64,000 bases of DNA from Mariniradius saccharolyticus AK6 (GTDB lineage Bacteria; Bacteroidota; Bacteroidia; Cytophagales; Cyclobacteriaceae). Of this stretch, positions 8,544 through 18,200 are shown piece after piece (position 1 is the stretch's first letter; each line of letters opens with the position of its first letter). The notes beneath the pieces were generated by a model that saw only the letters and a program-made list of their open reading frames with translations, had not been told where the DNA came from and searched no databases. The position numbers and the translations under genes are program-made. Location: assembly GCF_000330725.2 (NCBI RefSeq), contig NZ_AMZY02000019.1:124001-188000 (forward strand). The letters are read 5' to 3'.

Positions 8544-10996
8544 TAGACGGGAAAATAGATTTGTCCAAGTTTGAGCAGGAAGCCAAACCCATCGATATCA
8601 AGTACTACCTGATCAAGTATTCAAGGTATTGGCCACTTTACGCAACTTTTATTTTTATCGCATTGGTGATTGTTTTTCTGTTTCACAGATATGCCGTTGA
8701 GGAATATGAGGTGCGGGGAAGTGTATTGATCAAGCAGAAAAATTCTCCCGAGACCCGAATTTTGGACCGTTCCAATATCTTCAGCGGAACTAGCAATCTT
8801 GAGAATGACATTTTATTGTTTACCTCAAAGAACTTGGCCGAAGAAACACTGAAAAAGCTCCATTTTGAGGTAAGCTATTATGCTTCCACGAATATCAAGG
8901 AGGTAGAACTTTACGATAAGTCGCCGATTCGGGTCGAAGTCGATAGGAATTTCCCTTATCTGGAATCCGGTACCATACACTTCACGATGGTTTCGGATGG
9001 TGAATTTACCCTGACACGAGAGGACAAGGGGATTTTTGATTTTATGAATGCAAAAGCAAACGGACCTTTTGATGAAGAGATTCTTAACAAAACCTATCAC
9101 TTCGGTGAATGGATAGAGTCAAGCAGATCTAGATTCAAAATCAACAAAGTCAAGAATATCCAATCTGGGGACAAGCTCTATTTCATCATCCACAATCCAG
9201 CCGATATCCTGGATAAATATTCGAAATCCGTCGTCGTTCGTCCGGTGAACAACCTCGGTACAGTGCTTCAGATTTCGATGGTTTCTCCCGTTGTGGAAAA
9301 GGGTCGCGACTACGTCAATGCATTGATGGATTCCTTTATTGAGTACGATTTGAAGGAGAAAAACCGGATGTCGGAAAACACCCTGCGGTTTATCGACGAG
9401 CAGATGTTTATCCTTTCGGATTCGCTCAAGGTTGTCGAGCAGCAGATGCTGAATTTCAAGGTTGAAAACAAACTCCTTGACGTCAATTCTGAATTTGGGG
9501 GCGTATTGGGCAATATCCAGAGCATGGAGGACTTAATCCAGCAAATTGAGTTTCAGTTGAGTTATTACAAATCCCTCCAAACCTATTTGGAGAAAAAGTC
9601 CAAGGATTACTCCGATATCATCGCGCCTTCGATCGTGGGTATTGAGGATGGGTTTTTGAATAACATGATCGGAAACCTCGTGGAAGCCTCCCTAGAAAGG
9701 CGGAAACTACTTGCGGTCGTCAATGAAAACCATCCGAACGTCGCGGAACTCGATGAACAGATTTCCAAATTGAGGGAGAATATTTTTGAGAACATTGATA
9801 ATCTCGTCGCGAATACGGAAAGAAGAAAGGCCGAGGCGCAGAAGAAGATGAAGGAGTTGAACCAGGATTTTGCGCGACTTCCCAAGACTGAATCCGACTA
9901 CACCAATATTTTCAGACAATACCGCCTCAGGGATAATTTATACAACTATTTGTTGGAAAAAAGGGCAGAGGCCGGCATTGCAAAGGCTTCCAATGTGCCC
10001 GACAATTCGGTCTTGGACTATGCCCGTCGCGGCGCCTTGATTTTCCCCAAGAAAACCCAAAACTATGGTTTGGCGGTCGGTTTGGGATTCTTTATTCCAT
10101 TGGCGTTTTTGTTGGCTTACCATTATTTCAACAACCGGATCATGGATCAGATCCAGCTGAGGAATTCGATCCGGATTCCGCTGTTGGGTACGATTGGCCA
10201 TAGCACCAAAGAGACCAACATGCTGGTTGCGGAACATCCAAAATCGATGGTTTCGGAGTCCTTTAGATCTTTGAGATCGGCCTTGTTCTATATTGCAAGC
10301 GAAAAGAAATGCAAGAAAATCTTGGTGACATCCTCTGTTTCCGGGGAAGGAAAAACCTTCGTCAGCCTCAACCTGTCTGCGGCCATGGCGCTGAGCGGTA
10401 AGAAGACTTGCCTCATTGGATTGGATTTGCGAAAGCCGAAGATTGCGGATTATGTGGGGCTTGGAAATAACAAGGGTTTATCATCCTACTTGGTCGATAG
10501 GGCTTCCAAGGAGGAAATCGTATTGAAAACCAAATACGATAATCTGTACTTGGTACCGTCCGGACCGATTCCGCCAAACCCTGCGGAATTGTTGCTAAAG
10601 GATAAGATGAAGGAATTCCTCGATTACCTCGAGCAGGAGTTTGAAGTGGTCATCATGGATACCCCGCCAATAGGTTTGGTATCTGAGACAATGGATTTGT
10701 TAAGATTTTCAGACGTGAACCTGTATATCGTTCGGCAGGATTATACCCACAAAAAGTACTTGCTAATGATCAACGATCTCTATGCCAATGACCAGGTTAG
10801 GGATTTTTATGCCGTGTTCAACGGGATTCGCGCAGGCGGCGATGTCTATGATTTCGGAGGATACAATTATGGTTACGGTTACAATTACTCTTACATGCGC
10901 AAAAACAAGTACACAGGAAACTATTACGAAATGGACGAGGAAAAAGCCAAACCAAAGCAATGGCTCAAAGGCTTTGTGGATAGGTTCAGGGTTTAG
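8540..10996 (+). CDS. Wzc-like chain-length determinant / BY-kinase
   Basis: This 818-residue protein joins the two usual parts of an exopolysaccharide co-polymerase. A Wzz domain has membrane segments near residues 31-50 and 510-531 with long coiled-coil periplasmic regions between them. A C-terminal bacterial tyrosine kinase follows, with Walker A SGEGKT near residue 600, Walker A' LIGLDLRKPK near 625 and Walker B VVIMDTPP near 703. The C-terminus carries a tyrosine cluster (NYGYGYNYSYM) that should be the autophosphorylation site controlling oligomer state. It works with the Wza-like protein encoded just upstream. No flippase, polymerase or glycosyltransferase cluster follows it here. Confidence 0.9.
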   Translation: MIDGKIDLSKFEQEAKPIDIKYYLIKYSRYWPLYATFIFIALVIVFLFHRYAVEEYEVRGSVLIKQKNSPETRILDRSNIFSGTSNLENDILLFTSKNLAEETLKKLHFEVSYYASTNIKEVELYDKSPIRVEVDRNFPYLESGTIHFTMVSDGEFTLTREDKGIFDFMNAKANGPFDEEILNKTYHFGEWIESSRSRFKINKVKNIQSGDKLYFIIHNPADILDKYSKSVVVRPVNNLGTVLQISMVSPVVEKGRDYVNALMDSFIEYDLKEKNRMSENTLRFIDEQMFILSDSLKVVEQQMLNFKVENKLLDVNSEFGGVLGNIQSMEDLIQQIEFQLSYYKSLQTYLEKKSKDYSDIIAPSIVGIEDGFLNNMIGNLVEASLERRKLLAVVNENHPNVAELDEQISKLRENIFENIDNLVANTERRKAEAQKKMKELNQDFARLPKTESDYTNIFRQYRLRDNLYNYLLEKRAEAGIAKASNVPDNSVLDYARRGALIFPKKTQNYGLAVGLGFFIPLAFLLAYHYFNNRIMDQIQLRNSIRIPLLGTIGHSTKETNMLVAEHPKSMVSESFRSLRSALFYIASEKKCKKILVTSSVSGEGKTFVSLNLSAAMALSGKKTCLIGLDLRKPKIADYVGLGNNKGLSSYLVDRASKEEIVLKTKYDNLYLVPSGPIPPNPAELLLKDKMKEFLDYLEQEFEVVIMDTPPIGLVSETMDLLRFSDVNLYIVRQDYTHKKYLLMINDLYANDQVRDFYAVFNGIRAGGDVYDFGGYNYGYGYNYSYMRKNKYTGNYYEMDEEKAKPKQWLKGFVDRFRV

Positions 10997-11213
10997 GTAA
11001 TAGCTTTTTCAAAACCCGATTTTTTATCGACCAGAAATTCCCGCCGAGAGAATGGTCGCCACCCTCTTCATTTGAAAAGTGTGATTTTGATTTTTCCCGA
11101 ATTTTGGACGTGGCTTGTTTCAGGCTAATTCAAAGATTTTTCTTACTGAAAGCCATGCAACCAACTGAAGGGATTTTGCATCTATTGTTTGTGATGAGCA
11201 GCAAAAGATCCGC

Positions 11214-11879
11214 ATGTATCCAGCAAAGACGATTTTACTTTTAGGCGCCACGGGAAGAACGGGGCAAGAGGTTTTGGGTATGGCACTCACGAGGGGATTT
11301 AACGTCCACGTCTTGGTCAGGAATCCCGATAAACTGAGATACAATAGCCAGAATTTAAAAGTTTTTCAGGGTGATACACGGGATCCAAAGGATGTCTCGG
11401 CTGCCATGACCGGCGTCGGATACATCGTAAGTTGCCTGAACATATCCCGAAAAAGTGACTATCCATGGTCCCCGCTACGTACGCCGCCTGATTTTCTATC
11501 TGAAACGATGAAAAATATCCTACAAGTTGCCAAGGCCCAAGGCATCAAAAGACTGATTTTCACATCTGCTTGGGGTGTTGCTGAAAGTAGGCCATTTATT
11601 CCTTCTTGGTTCGCTTGGCTCATCGACAACAGCAATATTTCTGCAGCCTATTTGGAACATGAGCGGCAGGAAGCTTTGGTCAAAGCATCTGATATGGATT
11701 GGACGATCGTTCGCCCGGTTGGTCTCATTAATTCAAGCTGCACAAGACCTACGCGGGTTTTTTTGGAAAATAAAGCTAAACCGGCGCTTACCATTTCGAG
11801 ACGCAATGCCGCTGGTTTTATGTTGGATTCTTTGGAAAGTGGAAAATACATCAGACAAATACCTGTAATCAGTCATTGA
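11214..11879 (+). CDS. NAD(P)-binding atypical short-chain dehydrogenase family protein
   Basis: This 221-residue Rossmann-fold protein of the NmrA/NAD(P)H-binding group has the nucleotide motif LLGATGRTGQEV at residues 7-18. It also has VLVRNPDKL, a GDTRD turn and a TSAWGV strand typical of the family. The usual YxxxK catalytic pair of classical dehydrogenases is not evident, so it may be a sensor or an isomerase/reductase of unknown substrate. The stop overlaps, or lies two bases before, the start of the membrane protein that follows, so the two are likely translated together. Confidence 0.75.
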   Translation: MYPAKTILLLGATGRTGQEVLGMALTRGFNVHVLVRNPDKLRYNSQNLKVFQGDTRDPKDVSAAMTGVGYIVSCLNISRKSDYPWSPLRTPPDFLSETMKNILQVAKAQGIKRLIFTSAWGVAESRPFIPSWFAWLIDNSNISAAYLEHERQEALVKASDMDWTIVRPVGLINSSCTRPTRVFLENKAKPALTISRRNAAGFMLDSLESGKYIRQIPVISH

Positions 11880-11881
11880 AT

Positions 11882-12556
11882 ATGGCAAGTCGGCATAAAC
11901 TCTTTCTTTTTTTCGCCATTCTCCTTTTGGCAACCAGAATTTATGGACTGTGGATGGAGGATGGTATCCGTTTCATTAGAGTAATCGGTTGGTGGGACTT
12001 TGGATTTCTCGCTTTGGGATGGATTCTTTCAAATTACCAGCAAAAGGCGGAATTGCCGCCGATTTTGGGTAAAGAACTACTTGGGAAAAATTGGTTGAAG
12101 CCCTTTTTGGCAGGGATGTTTTTTGCCGCGTTGGATGTGCTGGTGATTGAAGGTATCCTCAGGAATGAAGCCCATACAAGCCTGCCGCCTTATACACAAC
12201 CATTTCCCTATTCGATTTTTCTCTACAGTTCGGCGACGGTTTACATGGAGTTGGTGTACAAACTAATTCCATTTACGCTTGGCTTGATGCTTTTGGGATT
12301 AATGGGACTAAGGAAGAAAATGTGGGTTTATGGCTTGATGTTACTATTGGCGTGTTGGGAGCCACTGGAGCAAATGCCGTCAAGCCCAGCTTGGTTTGTG
12401 GCATATAGTTTGGGTAGCGGATTTTTGTTCAATTTCATGCAGCTCTATTTCTATCACCGATTCGGCTGGATTTATTCGTTTTTTGCTCGTCTAGGTCTTT
12501 ATTTGGTTTGGCATGTGGCACTTGGGGTTTGGATCGAGTATTCTGCCCTGGGATGA
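11882..12556 (+). CDS. Polytopic membrane protein of unknown function
   Basis: This is a hydrophobic protein of about 224 residues with around six or seven membrane segments, for example LFLFFAILLLATRIYGLW, FTLGLMLLGLMGL and FFARLGLYLVWHVALGVW. It follows the NAD(P)-binding protein directly. A TTG at 11876 overlapping the upstream stop is an alternative start to the ATG at 11882. I do not recognise a family. The fold is vaguely like CPBP-type intramembrane proteins, but their glutamate/histidine motifs are not clear here. Confidence 0.55.
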   Translation: MASRHKLFLFFAILLLATRIYGLWMEDGIRFIRVIGWWDFGFLALGWILSNYQQKAELPPILGKELLGKNWLKPFLAGMFFAALDVLVIEGILRNEAHTSLPPYTQPFPYSIFLYSSATVYMELVYKLIPFTLGLMLLGLMGLRKKMWVYGLMLLLACWEPLEQMPSSPAWFVAYSLGSGFLFNFMQLYFYHRFGWIYSFFARLGLYLVWHVALGVWIEYSALG

Positions 12557-12614
12557 TTAAATTCGTTTGTTTTTATTGAAAAAGGGGCGCTGACTGAGTT
12601 AATTACCCCTGTCG

Positions 12615-12935
12615 CTACCATTCACCAAAGGCATAGTCCTTTTCGACCAAACAGACTCTTGTTTTGTAAGCCTGATACCATTTTTCACGTCCTAGTCTTT
12701 GGGCCACAAGGTGTTCTCCGACCATTTTCCAGTTGCGGATGGATTCGAGCGATTCCCAATAACTCACCGTGATTCCCAATCCGTCCCTGACAGATTCATG
12801 CCCGAGGTAGCCCGGTTGCTTTTCGGCTAGTTCGACCATTTCTTCGGCCATGATCCCATAGCCTTCGCCCACATGGGTGCGGATGTTGGAGAAAATGACT
12901 GCGTAATAGGGTGGGGGTGGCGTTTTTGCGATCAT
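12615..12935 (-). CDS. Antibiotic biosynthesis monooxygenase (ABM) domain protein
   Basis: This 106-residue protein with an ABM ferredoxin-like fold is recognised by YYAVIFSNIRT, ELAEKQPGYLGHESVRD, ITVSYWESLESIRNWK and a C-terminal REKWYQAYKTRV. Such small dimeric proteins oxidise quinol-type substrates or degrade haem, while many of the YdhR/short-ABM type have no known substrate. It is monocistronic, convergent with the membrane protein at 11882. The ATG is at 12933-12935. Confidence 0.8.
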   Translation of the reverse strand: MIAKTPPPPYYAVIFSNIRTHVGEGYGIMAEEMVELAEKQPGYLGHESVRDGLGITVSYWESLESIRNWKMVGEHLVAQRLGREKWYQAYKTRVCLVEKDYAFGEW

Positions 12936-13141
12936 TGGTTGCTAATTTTTTGGTTGTAATAATACTCTGAGCGTAATGCCTGGAGTCGGATCGGATTTTA
13001 AATTGAATGTAAGCGTTTGAGAGCTTGCGTGACAAATGCAATACATTCTTTTTTTGAGAAGATGCTTTTTTCCATCAGACTTATCTTCGGATGCGGTCAA
13101 AAAATCATTATTTTTAAACGCTCTTTCCAATAAACCCAAAT

Positions 13142-13756
13142 ATGGAATCCACTTTTTATTCATCTGAGGCCGATCCGGATATCGATGTCAGTCGGGCATG
13201 GTCAATGCTGCGAACCGGTAATATGGAGGGTTTGGAATGGCTTTACATGAACCATGCGGAGGAAATGTTCAAGGTTGGTATGGCTTTGGTTTCTGATCGG
13301 GATTTCGTTTGGGATTGTGTGCAGGATGTCTTTGTCGACCTTTGGAAATACCACCAGAATCTCGCCTCAACCGATCAGGTTAGACTCTACCTCTACAAAT
13401 CGCTGAGTAACAAAATCAAGAAGGAAATCAAAAAACACCGGAAAGAAGAAAGGTCGGTAGAGCCAAGGGAAATTGATTCGGTTTCTGCATTTGAGTCCCA
13501 TGAACAAGCTTGGATCCGAGATGAACAGGATAAGAGCCGAAAAAACAAAGTTGCTTTAGCTTTGGAGAAGCTTCCGCTTCGGCAGCGGGAAGTCATACAT
13601 TACTTATTTTTCGATAATTTCAGTTACGAGGAATGCTCGAAACTGCTTGATATCAACCTCAGGTCGGTTTACACATTGGCTTGGAAAGCGCTGCGTTCGC
13701 TTAGGAAGTATGCTTCGGTTATGGGTTTTTTGGCGTTTTATCCCTTGCTGTCCTGA
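13142..13756 (+). CDS. FecI-like ECF RNA polymerase sigma factor of the glucan PUL
   Basis: This 204-residue ECF sigma factor has region 2 at about residues 25-95, including DCVQDVFVDLWKY, the core-binding and -10 recognition helix. Region 4 lies at about 140-195, including LPLRQREVIHYLFF and YEECSKLLDINLRSVYTLAWKALRSLR, a helix-turn-helix for the -35 element. It precedes a FecR anti-sigma gene and a SusC receptor with an STN domain. This is the standard trans-envelope relay in which glycan binding at SusC relieves FecR and frees the sigma factor to transcribe the locus. Confidence 0.92.
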   Translation: MESTFYSSEADPDIDVSRAWSMLRTGNMEGLEWLYMNHAEEMFKVGMALVSDRDFVWDCVQDVFVDLWKYHQNLASTDQVRLYLYKSLSNKIKKEIKKHRKEERSVEPREIDSVSAFESHEQAWIRDEQDKSRKNKVALALEKLPLRQREVIHYLFFDNFSYEECSKLLDINLRSVYTLAWKALRSLRKYASVMGFLAFYPLLS

Positions 13757-13968
13757 ATCTAGAGGTTCAAAAGGATATTTCTTTTCTGATTTTTTCTATT
13801 CAATTTGAAATAAAAATACTGGTTGTCAGATCATTGACCACCGAATCAATCCAATGTTAAAATTCTTTTAAAAAAAGTCGCTTATCAGAGGATAACTTTT
13901 TTCAATTGTTGCCTTACTCAAGTAGGGTAAAAATGCCGAGGGGCAATTTCCCTGTGAATTCATTTTCC

Positions 13969-15072
13969 ATGGAGAAAAATAAATACGCAATAGAGGATTT
14001 CGTCTTGGATCAACAGTTCAGAAAGTGGGTGTTTGATCCCGACTTGGAGACGATGGATTATTGGGAATCCTTCATGGAAGCCAACCCTGCCAAAATCGAT
14101 GACATGTCTAAGGCAAGACAGGTGCTCTTACATATGGCCAAGATGAAGCATGAAGTAGGTACAGCTGAGTTGGTGGTGAAGTGGGAGAAGATAAAGGAGA
14201 GGGCTTCAAAGATTACACCTGAAGACCGGGCCGCAAAATCTGTCGTCCTACGCACTAGGACCGGGTTAAACCACTCCACGGAACCTCGAGGCTACCATCC
14301 CCCAGAAAAACGTAGAAAGCGTCTCTTGAAAATATTTGCCATTTCTACATTGCTTCTTTCTGTTGGATTTGCGGTGTTGTGGTGGGCGCAATACCCCGAG
14401 CCGCCTCAACTGACTGAGACTGTGATCGAGTGGACCGAATTTGAAGCAACAAAGGGAAAAAAGACGGTCGTCAGTCTTCATGACGGATCCAAAGTGACAC
14501 TCAACTCTGGCAGCAATATCCGATACCTCAAGAATTTTGATGGACAACGGAGAGAGGTGTTTTTGGTAGGGGAAGCACTTTTCGAGGTTGCGCCGGACGC
14601 TAGCAAACCATTTGTGGTCAATGCCGCCGGTATGGAAACCAAGGCGTTGGGGACGATATTCAACGTGAAGGCATTTGAGGGCAGGACTGCACAGGTGTCA
14701 CTGCTCGAGGGAAGCGTCGAAGTCACTGGAGAAGCAGGTACCGATTCCATCGTTTTGCATCCTGGTGAAGCCGTAAGAAATCGGCCAGGACAAATCGGGT
14801 TGAGAAAAGGCAAGTTCGAGACTGAGGAGGTGATGGCTTGGACCAACAAGACACTCTACTTTAAAAACACTCCCGTACCGGACGTCGTCGAGGAATTGGA
14901 GAATTGGTATGGGGTAGATATTGTTTTGGCCAACAATCCGCCTACAAATCTGAAAATCACTGGAAAATACTATGACCAGACACTTAGAAATGTGCTTGAG
15001 GGATTGAGTTATGCCGCCAATTTCGAATATGAAATGAAAGAAGATAATGTAAGCCTAAAGTTTAATCCTTAA
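13969..15072 (+). CDS. FecR-like anti-sigma factor
   Basis: This 367-residue single-pass inner-membrane protein has an N-terminal cytoplasmic sigma-binding part (EDFVLDQQFRKWV, FMEANPAK). A membrane segment lies near residues 116-137 (IFAISTLLLSVGFAVLWW). It is followed by a periplasmic FecR domain (VVSLHDGSKVTLNSGS, KPFVVNAAGMETKALGTIFNVKA, VSLLEGSV) and a C-terminal DUF4974-type region (TLYFKNTPVPDVVEELENWYGVDI). ATG at 13969 is chosen because it precedes the first conserved helix, and the longer TTG start adds an unrelated stretch. It should sense the STN domain of the SusC protein encoded next. Confidence 0.9.
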   Translation: MEKNKYAIEDFVLDQQFRKWVFDPDLETMDYWESFMEANPAKIDDMSKARQVLLHMAKMKHEVGTAELVVKWEKIKERASKITPEDRAAKSVVLRTRTGLNHSTEPRGYHPPEKRRKRLLKIFAISTLLLSVGFAVLWWAQYPEPPQLTETVIEWTEFEATKGKKTVVSLHDGSKVTLNSGSNIRYLKNFDGQRREVFLVGEALFEVAPDASKPFVVNAAGMETKALGTIFNVKAFEGRTAQVSLLEGSVEVTGEAGTDSIVLHPGEAVRNRPGQIGLRKGKFETEEVMAWTNKTLYFKNTPVPDVVEELENWYGVDIVLANNPPTNLKITGKYYDQTLRNVLEGLSYAANFEYEMKEDNVSLKFNP

Positions 15073-15126
15073 AAATTGCCTATGAAACATCAAGATTGAT
15101 AAGCGGCAATGGACTTTTTGAGAAGA

Positions 15127-15185
15127 ACCCGGACCAGACTGCCATCTGATTCCGGGTAGAAGGTTCATTGGGAATTGTGACAATT
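15127..15185 (+). promoter_or_regulatory. Hairpin and palindrome in the leader before susC
   Basis: ACCCGGA (15127-15133) pairs with TCCGGGT (15151-15157). Inside it CAGA (15135-15138) pairs with TCTG (15145-15148), giving an extended hairpin with a CTGCCA loop and no following T-run. Fifteen bases further on is a perfect 13-base odd-centred palindrome, AATTGT-G-ACAATT (15173-15185), ending 23 bases before the susC ATG. These could be an RNA control element, a weak transcript end between fecR and susC, or a protein site. Confidence 0.5.
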
Positions 15186-15208
15186 ACCAAAATAAACCAA
15201 TTAAACAT

Positions 15209-18200
15209 ATGAAAAAATCACTACTTAATCATGTGTGGTACATGACAAAAATTTTTGCGTTCGCGTTCGTGATTCAGGTACTTGGGATGAGTCTGCTTTT
15301 TGCAGGCAATGGAAATGCCCAAGTCAAAGGTATAGATGAGATATTTCTGACCATTTCCATCAAAGACGTTTCAGTGGAAAGGGCTTTTGGAATCATCGAG
15401 TCTGCCACCGGATATACCTTTGTGTATACCAACAAGGAAATCAAGGACGCTGGCATGGTGAACATCGACGCAGAGAATCGTACGCTCTACGATATACTCG
15501 CCGAAATGTCACTCGAAAACAAGCTTCAATTCAAACAGATCGACGAGTCGATCCACGTAAAGAAGTCTTCTACCGCTTCGGTTGAAGTGAGTCCCCAAGC
15601 AAGGGTAGATCAAACTGTCTCGGGAAAGGTCGTAGATCCGCAAGGACAGCCGCTTCCCGGAGTAACCGTGCTTGTCGAAGGCACGACCAAAGGCACAGTC
15701 ACCAACATTGATGGACAATATACCATCGAAGTTCCCGATGGTGGAGCTTTGCTTTTTTCTTTCGTAGGATTTCAGACCCAAAGATTTGTGGTCGCAAACA
15801 CGACGATTATCAATGTTACGATGGTGGAGGACGCCGAGTCCTTGGAAGAAGTAGTCATTGTAGGATATGGTACCCAAAGGGAACGCGATCTTACTTCTGC
15901 CATTACCACGCTGAAGTCGGACATGATTGTGAAAACACCAACCGCCAATGCCATGCAGTCCTTGCAGGGAAGGGTAGCAGGTGTTCAGATAGTCAGTAAT
16001 GGTGCGCCAGGTGCGTCGCCAACCGTTAGGGTGAGGGGTGTTGGTTCTTTTGAAGGAAATGCCGCGCCATTGTATGTCGTAGACGGTATGTTTCTTGACA
16101 ATATTGATTTTCTAAACCCAAATGACATCGAATCCATAACCGTACTAAAAGACGCTTCCGCTTCGGCAATTTATGGTGTGCGCGCATCCAACGGTGTCGT
16201 ATTGATTGAGACAAAATCAGGAGCCTATGGCAAAAAGGGCGAAATGGTTTATGATGGCTATTATGGAACTCAAATTCCCCAAAATGTCCTTCAGATGGCC
16301 AATTCGCAGCAATTTGTACAGTATGTGAATGAGACCGGGTCTGTTGCGGATATTGCCTTTGTAAACAACGCCATGCAGCGCTACGGAAGAAGCCGTGTGG
16401 ATCCAAACATTCCCGCGCCAAATACCGATTGGTACAGCGAAATCATGAGCCCAGCGGCCATCCAGAACCACAACCTATCCTTCAACGGTGGCAACGAGAC
16501 CACGCGGTATTCGATAGGTGGTAGCTATTTTGACCAAAAGGGACTATTGAATGAAACCAGGAATGAATTTCAAAGGGTGAACTTCAGGGCTAGGGTCGAT
16601 ACGGACGTCAGGGATTGGTTGACCGTAGGTGCCAATTTCAATACCGGGATTTCCCGCCAGTATGTTGGCGATGACGCGGCTTGGTTCAGGGCCTATTTTG
16701 CGGTTCCGATCGTGCCGGTCTACGACGAACTCAATGTCAATGCAAGTCCATTTCAACTGTCCAATGCACAGCAGATAGGATATCGTGGCAACCAAAATCC
16801 ATTTTACAGCTTGCTGTACAGGGACAATCGAATCAACAACGGCAAAGTCTTGGGTAATTTTTACGCCAACATGGAAATCTTGCCAAACAAACTTTCCTTC
16901 CGGACTGCTTACCACTATGCTCTACAATCAAGCAATTCTAGAGGAGTTGGATTTGAATTTAACGATGGTGTGACCGAGTTTCCTTCATCGATCAGGCGAC
17001 AGACTTTCCAGTCCTTTGACCAGGTTTGGGACAACTTCTTTACCTACAACAACAGCTTTGACAAACACAACCTGACTGTTGTGGTCGGGCAGTCTTTCCG
17101 AAGCGAAATGAACGAATTGCTTTTTGCAAGGGGAGAGGGCATTACGCCAAGCCCAGATAGGTTGCGGGAAGAGTTTTGGTATTTGTCCAATGCGACCAAC
17201 TTTGACCTCAACGATATCGGCGATGCGGGAGGCAATGTGCTCAACTCAAGGCTGTTTTTCCAATCATTCTTTGGGCGTGTCGCCTACAATTATGATGACC
17301 GATACCTTGTTTATGGTACCATCAGAAGGGACGGAAACAATAAATTCCAGCAGAAATGGGGGAACTTTGCCACCATAGGAGCCGGTTGGGTAATTTCTTC
17401 GGAAAACTTCTTCAACGTCAGTGGGATTGACTTCCTGAAGCTCCGCGGTTCTTGGGGCCAATTGGGGAATGACGGCATCCGTCCATCTGTAGGCGCTCCG
17501 ACCATCGAGGAAAACAGCACCGCTATCAATGACGTCCGCATCATCGGCAGGAGATTGAGACCGGTGTATGATTTGATCGATAGTTGGGAAACCACGGTAG
17601 AAACAAACCTCGGCTTCACGGCACGTCTGTTCAAAGAAAGGCTCTCCGTGGAAGCAGATTATTTTATCCGTGACACCAGAAACCTCGCCGTGAGTATTAT
17701 CCCTCCCGTATTCCGGGCCACCGAGCGCAGGAGTGTCGGCGAAATCCGCAACCAAGGCTTGGAAATGACGCTCAATTGGCAAGACCAAATCAGCAACGAT
17801 TTCAGTTATTTCATTGGGGGTAATTTTGCTACATTGAAAAATACCGTGAGAAGCTTGGGGGGGCCGACATCGCTGGATGCAGGTTCTGCTGAGTTTAGAC
17901 AAAGGTCGATCGTCGGACAGCCATACAATGCATTTTTTGGATATGAGGTTGTGGGAGTTTTCCAAAATCAAGCGGATATCACCAACAGCGGCTATACCAA
18001 CGAATTTATCACGGCAAGCAATCTGGCTCCGGGTGATTTCAAATACCGAGACCAAAATGGTGACGGCGTCATCAATGACCTTGACCGGGTTGTTTTGGGC
18101 TCTTTCCTGCCAAAACTGACCTACGGCGCCAACATGGGCTTCAACTATAAGAATTTTGAGTTTGCATTGTTGCTCCAAGGCCAGTCAGGTTTCAGTATCC

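Noticed and set aside
17264-18178. Long minus-strand open frame of 304 codons inside the SusC gene
   Set aside because: It is fully antisense to a well-supported TonB-dependent receptor, has no recognisable domain and follows from the codon pattern of the sense gene.
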